From assembly GCA_030761205.1 (NCBI GenBank), contig JAULJL010000034.1, forward strand, positions 5,417,501 to 5,481,500: a stretch of DNA of 64,000 bases, written 5' to 3'. The translations under genes were made by a program, and so were the position numbers. The stretch is from Fremontodendron californicum (lineage: Eukaryota; Streptophyta; Magnoliopsida; Malvales; Malvaceae). Of this stretch, positions 23,821 to 35,531 are shown one piece after another (within the stretch, counting starts at the first letter, position 1; every line of letters begins with the position of its first letter). The notes beneath the pieces were generated by a model. It was not told the origin of the DNA. It made no database searches and saw nothing but the letters and a program-made list of their open reading frames with translations.

Positions 23821-26800
23821 GCCTACTTTACAAAAAATGCAAATGAGGAATCAAAAGTTCACAATCAAGCTCCAAAGGACCTTTTCTTAGCATCTGATCA
23901 GGACTTGACAGCTCTAACGTAACTGCATGTCCATGTTTTTTAACCAATGACGAACAGTAACTCTGAGACTGAATGTAAAGGAAGCTGATATTCGATGTCT
24001 TTGGTTTTTTGCACTTCTTTTATTTGTTTAACTAAGTGGTTTGCTTTTTTTCTTTTTCCTCTGCAGCCAAGCAACAGGCACTGTTGGTTGAGTGGTTAAA
24101 CAGTATTTGTCCCAATCTAAATTTGCCAACAAAAGCCTCACATGAAGAGTTGAGAGCTAGCTTGATTGATGGCACTGTTCTGTGTAAAATCTTGAACAGG
24201 CTTAGACCTGGTTCTGTAAATGAGGTTGGTCAAAACTTATTCTCGTTTATTTCTTCTAGATTCTTTTAATAAAATCGTAGTATGAGTTTACTGATTGTTT
24301 ATTTTTTGGATTAATGTGCATTTTTTCTCTAGGAAGTTTATCCTGAAAATTCTTCGGTGTTACGGTCGGAAAATATTAAAAGGTTTCTGACAGCTATGGA
24401 TGAGCTAGGAATACCCAGATTTGAGGTATCAGACCTGGAGAAGGTATCCATTCTTCCAATGAACTTTTTGTATAAACAATATCTAAATGAGCTAGGAATA
24501 CCCAGATTTGATTGCTTAGCCATATGCAAATATCAGATTCTGAAGTCATAGATCAATTTGATTGAGAGTGTTGAATGAATATGTTTGACCTGTATAATCG
24601 AAGCTTGTATTAGTACTATGCAGATATTCACGTGCAATGCTTCGTGTGTATATTCTGGATTTTGCTCTGTTTAATTATTACTTTTGCTTATCTGCTTCCT
24701 CATTTATGAACCTGACAGAATTTTAATGTTATTCTATGATCTTCCTTCTCGCACCCTCCCTCCCTCACCCTTCTTCAGGGATCTATGAAGACTGTTGTCG
24801 ACTGCCTTTTAACACTAAAAACACAATTTATGTCATCTGGAGGTAACTTGCCCTCCAATAGTTCTATTACTAAAGCTAGAAGCATCCATGGGGATGCATC
24901 ATTCCGTGGCCCTCTCACACCATTATCTGGAGAAGAAAGGAGGAAGGCTTCCTCGGACTTAAAATTTCAACGTAAGTTGCACACTCCTTTAATGTCAAGT
25001 ATTGCTCTCTTTCTTCCTGCATAAGCTTGTCTATGTGCTTTCTAGTCCGTGCTTGTTAATGTTGCATCTGTGATAGTTTGCTAGGTTCAGGTGCTTTCAC
25101 TGGTACAATGCTATAAGTAATGAATGTATAGATTAAAGACAGTTCTAGTTAACTGGCTATTTAGTTTGATGGTTTAATTATGCACAAGAATACCAAAACA
25201 ATGTCACACCAGCCTTGTAAAATATATTGCTAACATAAAGCAAACACCCAATAGGTTTTGAGTTGATTTCTGATCTATTGGAACTGTATATAGATTTTGA
25301 GTTGTGTATATATATATATATATATAGCTAAATGCAATTATTTTGAGTTTTCTTGTCTTTTGTTGGACAGACATTTAGATCTTATCTCCAGTTTATGTTT
25401 TGTGCTTTTTTCACCTTCTGCAGAACAATCAGCTGCAGTACTGCATCACGTTGGACACAAGTTCCATGAGGTGTTTCAGATGAAACAAGGGCGCTATGCA
25501 GATCTCCCTGCAACAAAAATTTCAGAGATGATGAAATCAAACAGTTTAGATGTAAGTCGTCAACATTTACTATGTTTTACATTTCTTTTGGCTAGCCTTC
25601 CACTTTTTAATATCTAAAAGAGTTGTTATTTATCATTTGGTGCATGTTTAATGCCTTCTCACATTTCCTGTATGCAGAATGCCCCAACTCAGTCACTTTT
25701 AAGTGTTGTGAATGGAATTCTGGATGAAAGTGTTGAAAGAAAGAATGGTGAAATTCCTCATGTATGGGATATGACGAAATATTGTGTAAATTTTAAGTAT
25801 ACATTGAACTTTTATGTGTATGTGTGTGTAATTGCGACTTAGTTTTTTACATATATGCATTTGTATGCATATATGTATTATATGGATATTTTGGTATGAA
25901 AACATGATGACATTACCTTTGTTGCTCAGCGTGTTGCATGTCTCCTGAGAAAAGTTGTGCAGGAGATTGAACGGCGTATATCAACTCAAGCAGATCACCT
26001 AAGAACTGTAAATCCTATTCTAAATATCTTGCTTTGAATTTTTTTTTTTTCTTTCTCAGTTTCTCTATGGATTTTTATGTGGTTTGTGGCCTGCAGCAAA
26101 ACAATCTTTTCAAAATTCGAGAGGAGAAGTACCAATCAAGAATCAGAGTACTTGAGGCCCTTGCTTCCGGGACCGGTGAAGAGACTAAGGTGCATAAACT
26201 AATGAAGCCAAAAAAAAAAAGGATAACTAAACGGCATTTCTCTTTTATGTGTAGATGCTAAACTGTGTTTTTAATGTCCTTATTTGTTACAGCATGTCAC
26301 AAACCATCTTCAGCAAATAAAGGTTCGAAGAAAAAAGATTATTTCCCGCTGTTCAACAGTCTTGAACTGCTTGTGTCCGGTTCTATCGCAGGCATCATTA
26401 TTTAGCTGTTAATTAATTACCACATTGTTTATCCATTACTTATTGCAAAATCTCAAATGAGTTTCATTTTAAATGAATTTAATGAATTAACCAATCATAA
26501 TCTCCAATGTACCCAGGATGCGAAGGTTCTTTCCTGCCTGTTATTACTTGTTATGGGCACTCTTATTATCAGCTGGCTTAACAAAATAAATAATATATAT
26601 AGAAATAGTTGTAAGAATGGAAAGGGCATGCACCTTTCAGTTGCCAAAGAAAGTAATCTCATGCAATTCAGATACCTTTCAACACTATATATTTTGCTCA
26701 TGGGATTATTCCCTTTCTTGCAGACTGAGAACTCCAAAGTGGAAGAAAAACAGAAAGTTGAGGAGCAGAACTCCAAAGTAGAAGAAAAACAGAAAGTTGA

Positions 26801-28312
26801 GGAGCAGAAGTCCAAAGTGGAAGAACAACAGAAAGTTGAGGAGCAGGAGAAAATAAAGTTAGTGAAAGAAACTGATAAAAACATTCTTGAAATTGCAGCA
26901 CTGAAGCAAGAACTAGAAATTGCCAAAACGATGCACGAGCGGCGCTGCTTGGAAATGGAAACAGAGACTGAGGGTGCCAAAGCAGGACTTCAAACGAGGT
27001 TAAAAGAGCTTGAGTGCCTCCTTGCTGATTCAAACAATAGAGTGAAAGAGCTTGAAGCAAGTTCCGAGTCAAAATGCCAGAAGTGGAACATGAAAGAGAA
27101 CATCTACCAAAGCTTTATGGATTTTCAGTTTGGTGCAATGCGGGTATATATAGGTTTCTGTCATTTTAGCTTTGTATTTTGTTCTTCAACATCATTCATA
27201 CTAATTTGTGAAGTATTCAGGAGTTAAGGTTAACTTCCAACGCCATCAAGCAAGAAATTTTGAAAACACAGAAGAGCTATTCTGAGGAATTTAATCACTT
27301 AGGTAGGTTTCTTGTTGGAAAGTTTTGTCAGCTTGTATTGTTAGTGATAAAAGTTCTTATGAGAATTTTTCTTGTTCAGAAGTAAAGCTTAAAGCATTAG
27401 CAGATGCAGCGGGGAAATATCATGAAGTTCTTGCTGAAAATAGAAAGCTTTTTAATGATCTTCAGGATTTGAAAGGTGCCTAGAAGTAGTTTCTCTCTAT
27501 TGGGTTATGTGATTTTGTTTATCACTTATTTATTTATTTATTTATTTATTTACAGGGAACATTAGAGTTTTTTGTCGAATAAGGCCGTTTCTGCCTGGAC
27601 AAACTGGAAAACAGACAATCGTAGAAAATATTGGTGAAAATGGACAGTTGGTTGTTGCAAATCCGTCCAAGCCAGGGAAAGATGGCCAACGGTCATTTAA
27701 GTTTAATAAGGTCTTTGGTCCAGCTGCCACTCAAGGTTTTTGTTTCTATCATTGCCAAATTACTATTGTTGGTTGAATAGGATTCATTAGTTGACTGATA
27801 CTCCTTTTATTATGAACTTGAATCTGTTTGTGAAAGAATTGCAATGTCTAATTTATAGAGCTCTTTTAAACAATGGCAGGGGAGGTATTTTCAGATATTC
27901 AACCTTTTGTTCAATCAGTAGTCGATGGATATAATGTCTGTATATTTGCTTATGGTCAAACTGGTTCAGGGAAAACCTATACAATGGTATGAATCCCTTT
28001 ATACTTAAGCTTCATGAAGTTGCACAAACATTTTTGAACAATCCCATTCAACATTTCTTTTTGACATTTCCAGACTGGTCCTAATGGAGCAACTGAAGAG
28101 GAATGGGGTGTTAATTATCGTGCTTTGAATGATCTCTTCAGAATCTCTCAAAATAGAAGAAGCACCATTCTCTATGAAGTTGGGGTTCAAATGATTGAAA
28201 TATATAATGAACAAGTGCGCGATTTATTATCAAGTGATGGTTCTCAGAAGAAATATCCTTTTTTTAAACAAGTTAGATGTGCTTCAATGGTGGCAGTTGT
28301 TAACCTGTTTCA

Positions 28313-28363
<51 letters not shown>

Positions 28364-31300
28364 CATCTTTTTCTGAATGATATATCTATTGCATTGTCTT
28401 GAAATTTTTTGGCTTTGAATGTATTCCCTTTTCAAGTGTTTTTCTTTCAATGTTTAAGTAAAATATTCATTATTTTGGTATAGTTATCTTTGTTTTACTT
28501 AATCTGCACACAATGGGGATTTCAAGTATTTCTCAACCCAATGGGTTAGCTGTACCTGATGCTAGCATGCACCCTGTTCTATCAAGCTCAGATGTATTAG
28601 ATTTAATTACTATTGGATTCAAGAATAGAACCGTTAGTGCTACTGCACTAAATGAAAGAAGTAGTCGCTCTCACAGGTTTGTATATTTAATATTTTAAAT
28701 CACATCTCTAGTTTGAATATTTCCCCTGTGACTTATGGTTTGGATTTGTGGTTACAGCATTGTCACCGTGCATATTCGTGGGAAGGATTTGAAGGTGGGA
28801 ACTTCTTTGTTTGGTAATCTTCATTTGGTAGATCTAGCAGGCAGTGAAAGAGTAGATAGATCTGAGGTAACTGGAGATAGGCTTAGGGAAGCACAACATA
28901 TAAATAAATCATTGTCTTCCCTGGGAGATGTAATTTTTGCTCTTTCACAAAAGAGTTCTCATGTGCCGTACAGAAATAGCAAGCTCACTCAAGTACTTCA
29001 AAGCTCTCTGGGTACTTCTTTCATCTATATTCTTAAATTATCGGAAATCATCTCCAGGTTTTAGAGTATGAAAAAACTGTTTTAATAGCTTGGAGAATAC
29101 TGATGTTATGGTTCATCTAAATTGTAGTGCTTCATAAACACATATACTAATCTCCATCTAAATGGTTTTATATATTCCAGGAGGTCAGGCAAAGACCCTT
29201 ATGTTTGTGCAGCTCAATCCTGATGCCACTTCCTATTCTGAAAGTCTGAGTACTTTGAAGTTTGCTGAACGGGTTTCTGGAGTTGAGCTAGGTGCTGCAC
29301 GAAGCAGCAAAGAGGGGAAGGATGTTAGGGAACTAATGGAGCAGGTGCAGTTTTTATTTTCCTCTTTTATGCATTACATTTTTTCTTATACAAGGTTATA
29401 ATTTTCATATGAAACTTAACTGGAGTCATACATGCATGATCCTTTTGTAGTTTGTTATGAAGATCAAAGGTATGTGAAGCAATACCTCCTAGGACTACTA
29501 ACACTAAAAGAAATGTGATATTTAGTAACAAAAATTTTATGCTATGTTGCAACTAGTTGTGTTATAAGAAGTATTTGCAACCTATGTTGCTGCAACTCTT
29601 CATTTTTCTTGAAGTACCCGTGTCCAACTTATATCCGGACATAGGTATGGGGATATGATCCTCCAAGGACCTTCCAAATACATGGAAATCTTGGAAAATC
29701 TTGAACATACCCGTGTCGAATACATACTTGTGTCCGACACTCATACCCGAGTCCGAGTAACATAGTTTGCAACAACTTTTATATACACTGTTGTTGCAAA
29801 AAAATGGTTTGCAATACCTATTGCAGCATAAGACTTTTTATGTTGCAAATTGTTGTACGGTGTTGCAAATGGGAGTGCTGTAAAAACATTAGCAACAACT
29901 TTGTATATATTTTTGTTGCAAAATGTAACTTGTACTAGTCTATTGCAACATAACACTATTTATGCTGCGACATTTATATAAATCACTCTAAAAGATTTTC
30001 TTGCTAAAAATGAAATTTCTTTTGGTGTAATAGGAATTTAAATGAGCTGTAGAGTCCATGGATTTGCTAGGAAAAACAAAAACTAACTATACAAAGCAAC
30101 CTTTGCTGGTTATCTTAAATTGGTTAATTACAAGGAGCATGCTGGTGATGAAGATTTTTAAATTTTGTCCTGCTTTAGTTTAATGTTGTTTATTTCTTAA
30201 TATACCAGTCTCAGGATTAGTATATATAAGTAAGATTTTCTACAAGTTGGCATCATTAGTGATGGTTGGTACAAGGTTTATCGGCTGATATGCATGCACA
30301 TAAAGAATAAAGTTAATTACAAATAAGACTAGTTTCTATGAGGAATAAGAAACTAGACTAACGCTGCCGGAGTAGATTAGAGCCTCTGACCAGGAAGAGG
30401 CATGAAATGGAAGTGAAAGATCAGTTGGAATGATGCAAAAAAATTTGGATCTATGAATGCATATTGCATACTGAGTGTATTTTGTTTTAGCAACAACTTT
30501 CCTTGAACCATGCTTTTGCCTGCTTATTATATGGAGTTTCTGGATATAGATCTTATTTCATATTCTTTTAAAGATTTAGATTAATTTTTTGCAAGAATCA
30601 CGTGTTTTCGACTTGAACAATGCTCTTGCCTAATAATACTCTTATTTGAAGATTATGGATATATATCTTCTTATTCCATTTTCTTTTAAACAATCATGAG
30701 AATCATGTGCTTTTTCTATTTGAACTCTCCTTTTAGGTCATTGTGGGTCTAGATAACAACATATATTCTCCACCCAAAAAAAAAAGGGAATAGGATACTG
30801 TACTATTACTCCATTCATATTATTGTTTTCTAAGTTTAACTGACTCTGCAGATGGCATCTCTCAAGGACACAATAGCTAAAAAGGATGACGAGATTGAGC
30901 GGTTGCATTTACTTAAAGATCTAAAAAACGGATACCCCAGCATCGATGGTGAGCAGCATGGAACAGGCTCATTGAGGTATGGTTCTTCCTCTATTCTATA
31001 GGTGGTTCTCCAGTTAAAGTATCTAGGTAGTCCTTATACTATAGTGAAAAGTGCATTTTAGCCCCTGTACGATGGAAGTGAGTAATTTAATCCTTATACG
31101 TTTGAAATTGGTGCAAAGAAGTAAAATTGGTAACAATGTTAATAGAAAACCGTCTAAATGTTGACGTGGACATGTGAAACTGACAGAATAGATGACTTAG
31201 AAAAAAATGATGACGTATCAAATTTTTTTGCTTAGATAAAATTTAGAAACTGACAGAATAGATGACTTCGAAAAAAAATGATGATATGTTTTTACGGTTA

Positions 31301-32715
31301 AGGGAGGGATTTGGGTAAAAAAAATTATGTTTTTTTAAATTTCACTTGAGTAAAAAATTTGACACGTCATCATTTTTTTCCAAGTCATCTTTTCTGTCAG
31401 TTTCACATGTCCATATCAGCATTTAAACGGTTTCTCATTAACACTGTTACCAATTTTACTTTTTTGCACCAATTTCAAATGTATAAGGATTAAATTACTC
31501 ACTTTTATAGTACAGGACTAAAATGCACTTTTGACTATAGTATAAAGACTGTTTAAGTACTTTCACCGTGGTTCTCCTCGTGAAGCCAAAACTATCAGGT
31601 GGGAAAGGCTTAGGACATACTGAGAAAGCAGCTTCTGATCATGACAACTGTTCACAGTGACAAGCATTCTGAAGCTGGTTCCCAGCCGTCCACGGATGAT
31701 GAAAAGTTTTCTGAAATATCTGATGCTGCTCTTTCTATGGGAACAGAAACTGATGGCTCAGCTGAATACACTCGTTCCCCTGAAGGCATAAATTTGGGGA
31801 AGTGAGTATTGGTTAATGTTCTTTCAGCTTTAGCACGAATCTAAAATTTTGCAGATAGTAAATATACATATAATTTTGGAAGAAATATGCACAAAATGTT
31901 CATTTGATTTGCTATCCCTTAGCAATGTATAAATAGATATATTGATTAAAATAGCTGGATTAAGTAGAAGATTTGCAGATTTTATTATATTATATCCCAA
32001 AATTACAAGAAGGAAGCAATTCTCTATCAGATGATGAACATATCAACAATCAAAATCTTTCCTAGTGTACTTTGCCATCTCCTCCCCCCACTCCCCTTGA
32101 CAACTTAGATTTTCTTTTCAAATTATTGTTATTTTCTAGTTTTCCGAGTCATATATTTTGTGACACTGATAATTGTTTAGCTGCTATTCGATTTCATCGA
32201 GCAGATTCCAAAAGTGATCATATTCTTTCTTATAATAAGCTAAACTTCTTGTAAAGAATATAAGTTAATTTTGTGCAGGATCAAGGTAGCATCAAAGACT
32301 CGACTTCTACAAAAACCAGCACAAGGGCAAACAGCATCAAGAACAGAATCTCCAAAGGGTTCAACAGGTATGTAAACTCAGAGCTCTTCATCTTAATTCT
32401 TAATTGCTATTCTTTATGGTGGATAAAAATTCGTAGACCTCTTTACATCTATGTTGCTCCGACTCTTCATTTTTCTTGAAATACCCGTGTCCGACACCCG
32501 TGTCCGACGCATATCTGGACATGGGTATGGGGATCTGATCCCCCAAGAACCCTCCAAATACATGGAAAAACTTAGAATAAATCAAACATACACGTGTCCG
32601 AGTAACATAGCTTTACATGGTATTCTCCTAAAATTCTCTTCTACTGCTCCTTTCAGGCATTAAAAAGAGTCTAAGCTCCAATTCAATCAAGCCTCCTTCC
32701 AGAAAAAAGCTGTAA
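23821..32715 (+). CDS. KIN14: Kinesin-14 motor protein with N-terminal CH domain (about 985 aa visible; possibly decaying)
   Basis: Minus-end-directed microtubule motor. Exons by GT/AG boundaries: 23821-23918 (uncertain), 24067-24224, 24333-24443, 24779-24971, 25424-25551, 25678-25761, 25930-26007, 26097-26189, 26293-26322, 26724-27143, 27221-27302, 27380-27475, 27556-27735, 27880-27986, 28074-28271, about 28513-28676, 28758-29011, 29181-29344, 30852-30976, 31658-31801, 32279-32367, 32657-32715 (stop TAA 32713). Order: CH domain (KQQALLVEWLNS to DLEKGSMKTVVDCLLTLKTQF), coiled coil, neck LKGNIRVFCRIRPF, motor with P-loop AYGQTGSGKT, switch I NERSSRSH, switch II DLAGSE, microtubule-binding HVPYRNSKLTQ, then a basic tail. 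A neck just before the motor marks kinesin-14. All phases match except exon 1/2 and the junction into 28513, where no AG acceptor is present. The first coding exon and the promoter were not found. Confidence 0.9.
24488..24511 (+). repeat. 24-bp exact copy of exon sequence inside the next intron
   Basis: TGAGCTAGGAATACCCAGAT plus TTGA at 24401-24424, within the CH-domain exon, recurs unchanged at 24488-24511 in the following intron. Confidence 0.9.
26730..26846 (+). repeat. Three 39-bp coding repeats in the kinesin coiled coil
   Basis: Three consecutive 13-residue units (NSKVEEKQKVEEQ, NSKVEEKQKVEEQ, KSKVEEQQKVEEQ) are encoded by three 39-bp copies. The unit is in frame and strongly charged, so it lengthens the coiled stalk without breaking the protein. 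Confidence 0.9.
28313..28361. repeat. (TA)n microsatellite in a kinesin intron
   Basis: About 45 bp of pure TA repeat in the intron whose 3' acceptor is missing. Confidence 0.95.
29502..30027. mobile_element. CACTA-type element in kinesin intron, split by a hAT MITE
   Basis: The left end is CACTAAAAGAAATGTGATA and the right end, in reverse complement, CACCAAAAGAAATTTCA. TAA flanks both sides (29499-29501, 30028-30030), the 3-bp CACTA target size. Subterminal TTGCAACAA/TTGTTGCAA words recur throughout. No coding capacity. Confidence 0.8.
29582..29765. mobile_element. hAT-type MITE, copy B, nested in the CACTA element
   Basis: 184 bp between CTATGTTGCTGCAACTC and CCGAGTAACATAG, with an exact 8-bp duplication TTTGCAAC (29574-29581 and 29766-29773). 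Same family as copies A and C. Confidence 0.9.
31012..31567. mobile_element. Mutator-like TIR element in a former kinesin tail exon
   Basis: 556 bp with inverted arms of over 200 bp. Left arm: TTATACTATAGTGAAAAGTG, then CAGAATAGATGACTTAG; the right arm mirrors it. It is flanked by an exact 10-bp duplication GTGGTTCTCC (31002-31011, 31568-31577). The insertion point lies in sequence that still reads like kinesin tail peptide on both sides. Confidence 0.88.
32449..32610. mobile_element. hAT-type MITE, copy C, in the last kinesin intron
   Basis: 162 bp from CTATGTTGCTCCGACTC to GTCCGAGTAACATAG, flanked by the exact 8-bp duplication CTTTACAT (32441-32448, 32611-32618). Confidence 0.92.
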
Positions 32716-33395
32716 ATAAGACAACAAAAGTTGCCATCATTGGCCTTTTGAGTCATAAATTATACTTTATCACCAATTTGTGGACATTATCTCACCCCCT
32801 GATAAGTTTCTGAATTTATTCCCCCTCATCATATGGTAGCCAGTTTTGCATTAATTGGAATTGGCTAGAAAATCTGATTTATTTATTTTTTTTAGTACTC
32901 TTCTCTTCTTTTACCCTTGGATCAAAACTGTAATTGATGTTCATTGGAGTATGTACATTTGTACAAATTTGTATATATTTCCTAGTGTTGGTTCTTGGAT
33001 GGCTATTTTCTGCCTCCATACATTCTGTATGATTGATGATGAAATGAAATACATTATCCAAAAGTGATTTCCTTTTCAGATATTATGCCCACATTCATAG
33101 TTTTGTTTCTACTTTTTTTTCTTCTTTCTTTCTTTGCATTTTGGGTGTGAAAGTGGTGAAGAAGTGAGTCAAAAGATAAAGAAATATGGAGAAGAGGTCA
33201 GGGTAGCAGTGGCAGATTTTTAATTGCCAAAGCCAGAAGATGAAAATAATAATTGAGACTGCAAAAATGATTGGCACTCAGCATTTCCCCATTCAACTAT
33301 ATCAAAAGAGTATGCTCATTGTTCTCTTTACAACAGAAATTAAAAATCTATGAATTGCATGCAGGCATTCATTTATAGGTTTTTTTATTTTCTAG

Positions 33396-33492
33396 CACAA
33401 GTGACATGCTGCTTGGAAGCTTCATGTCATCTCCTCCAAATCACCATGGAAGGGAACCTTTAGTTTCAAGCCAATTTGGCAAGAGGTTTTAG
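33396..33492 (+). other. Possible orphan or alternative 3' exon
   Basis: After TTTTCTAG there is an open stretch reading TSDMLLGSFMSSPPNHHGREP... to a TAG at 33490. The codon composition is coding-like, and it lies about 680 bp past the kinesin stop. It could be an alternative terminal exon or a relic of another gene. I do not recognise the peptide. Confidence 0.3.
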
Positions 33493-33499
33493 AGGCTGA

Positions 33500-35170
33500 A
33501 GTTCTCTCAGTGAAATTTTTAAATTTCACAAACGGATTAGATACATACTTTTAGAATATCTTTAAAAAAAGAAATAAGACATGATAATCTCTTAACCTTA
33601 TTGTTAGTGTATAAAAAACTAACTTTTTTTTTTTGGTATTTTGAGTAGTTTAAATAAATGAGCATACTCACTGAAACTGTATTTAGATTGAATGGAATGA
33701 GGGAAAAGAAAGGATATTGGAAAACCCTTTCCTCATTTGAATTGCATTGCAATTAAATAAAAAGTACAACTTTCCTCATTTGAATTGCATTGCAATTAAA
33801 TAAAAAATAAAAGAACGGGAGGGAGGGACGGAGGGTTGCTTAACAAGTTAACATCTTTAATTTTTTTTTTTAAACTCATAATTTTCAATTCCTCAAATTG
33901 GGGTAAAGCAAGGGAAAGGAAATGATCATATTTTTAAAAAGCTAAAAATGACTATTAAACCGTTATTTTCTTCTTCAATTTTTAAACATGAAAAATAATA
34001 TTTGAAGAATTTTTAAACATAAATCAATATATATAATCGTAAAAAGCCAATGTATTAATTAAAAAAAAAAAATCAAATTGATATCCTAAGTCATATGATT
34101 AATATTAATGTCCTAAGAAATTTTATTTTAATCCTTATTTTAAATATAAAAAAAGGTTAGTTGAAAAAAATATTATTATTAATTTTCATTATTAATTTTA
34201 GCTATCCAAATAAAAGGTACATGAGTAATTTTAACCCCCCTCCCATTTTCCCTCTCTCTCTTCGATTTCCTCCTCTCTCTCTCTCTTTTAATTTCATTTT
34301 TCAAAATTTTTTCTAATTTTTTTGAAATTTTTAATTCAAAAAGTTAACAAATTATAAAATAAATAAAATGTTGAGTTTAAAAATTTTGAATTTTGTTTTA
34401 AATTTTTTAAATATTTTTTATTTTTATATATATATTTTTAAAAAATATATTTTTTAAAAGTCTTTTTTTTTTTTTTGCATTTTCTTTCTTATTTTGATTT
34501 TTTATAATTATTTTGAATTTTCTATTTTTTTATTAAAAAAATTGAGTTTTTCTAGATTTTTTGAATTTTTATTTTTAAACTTTTTCTCTTAATAATGACG
34601 TAGTTGGCATTGACGTGGCATTTTTTCACGTGTCACATTTTCATTTGATGTTATTTGTCACATCATCATTTATTTAATGGTGTTAATGTAAAGTACCAAC
34701 TTATTTGACGAAATCATAGTACAAGTATCCTATCAGGAACAAAATTGTTTAAGTACCAAAGTGAAAAAAAAAAAGTACAATACAGGGGCCAATTTTATAT
34801 TTAAGCCTTAATTAATTTGGTGTAACCAGATAAAGGTTTTCGAAATATTGTGGTAGATATATTGCTTTCATTGTTGGAAAATTATATCATTTATCGCCAG
34901 TGTAGTTTTTAGACTCCACAAGTAGAGTAACACATACTCTTTAAAATATATTTTAAAAAATAACTAAAAAAATAAAATATATAACAATTTCGTAACTGCA
35001 CTTATAAAATTAAAAAATTCCCAAAAAAATGAACTCTTTATTTCTTGAGACCCAACTACATATTTGTAGTTTCACCCAAGTGTTTAAAGCAAATATCTTA
35101 TATTTAGACCATGCAACTATCATTTAATCTAATTTTATATTGTTATATTTGTTTTCACTCTTAGTTTGTT
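33500..35170. other. Gene-free region with decayed TE arms
   Basis: Contains a 40-bp direct duplication (33729-33808, unit TTTCCTCATTTGAATTGCAT...), a CT-rich tract (34245-34290) and, at about 34590-34806, the decayed right arm of a Mutator-like element related to 9504-10786 (GACGTGGCA, CACGTGTCAC, ACAGGGGCCAATTTTATATT). No gene seen. Confidence 0.5.
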
Positions 35171-35172
35171 AT

Positions 35173-35531
35173 TTTTGGGTAAATTTAGTCCATAGTCTCA
35201 AATGTTATTTTGATTCCACTTTAATCCTCAATCTTCCAATTATTCTCTTTAGATCCCTAATTTTCAAAATGATTCCACTTTGATCCTTCCTTAAAATAAT
35301 TTATTTAATACTGATGTAATATTCATGTTGTACCTTATGTGGCATGTCAGGTGGACATTTTCTTGGCATGCAGCATTAACGTTTTTCTTAATTGCTAATG
35401 AAAAATATGACAAAATGGATCAAAATGAAACTACTTTAAAAGATTAAGAATTCAAATGAAACCATTCAAAAATTAGGGATTTAAGTGGAATTAAAATAAA
35501 AAAAATTAAAGACCGTGGATGAAATTTATCC
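35173..35531. mobile_element. Foldback TIR element, about 360 bp
   Basis: The left arm GGGTAAATTTAGTCCATAG and following ATTCCACTTTAATCC are mirrored at the right by GGAATTAAAATAAA...GATGAAATTTATCC. Interior includes ACGTTTTTCTTAATTGC. A T-rich 9-bp flank is similar but not identical on both sides, so Mutator-type is only suggested. Confidence 0.6.
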
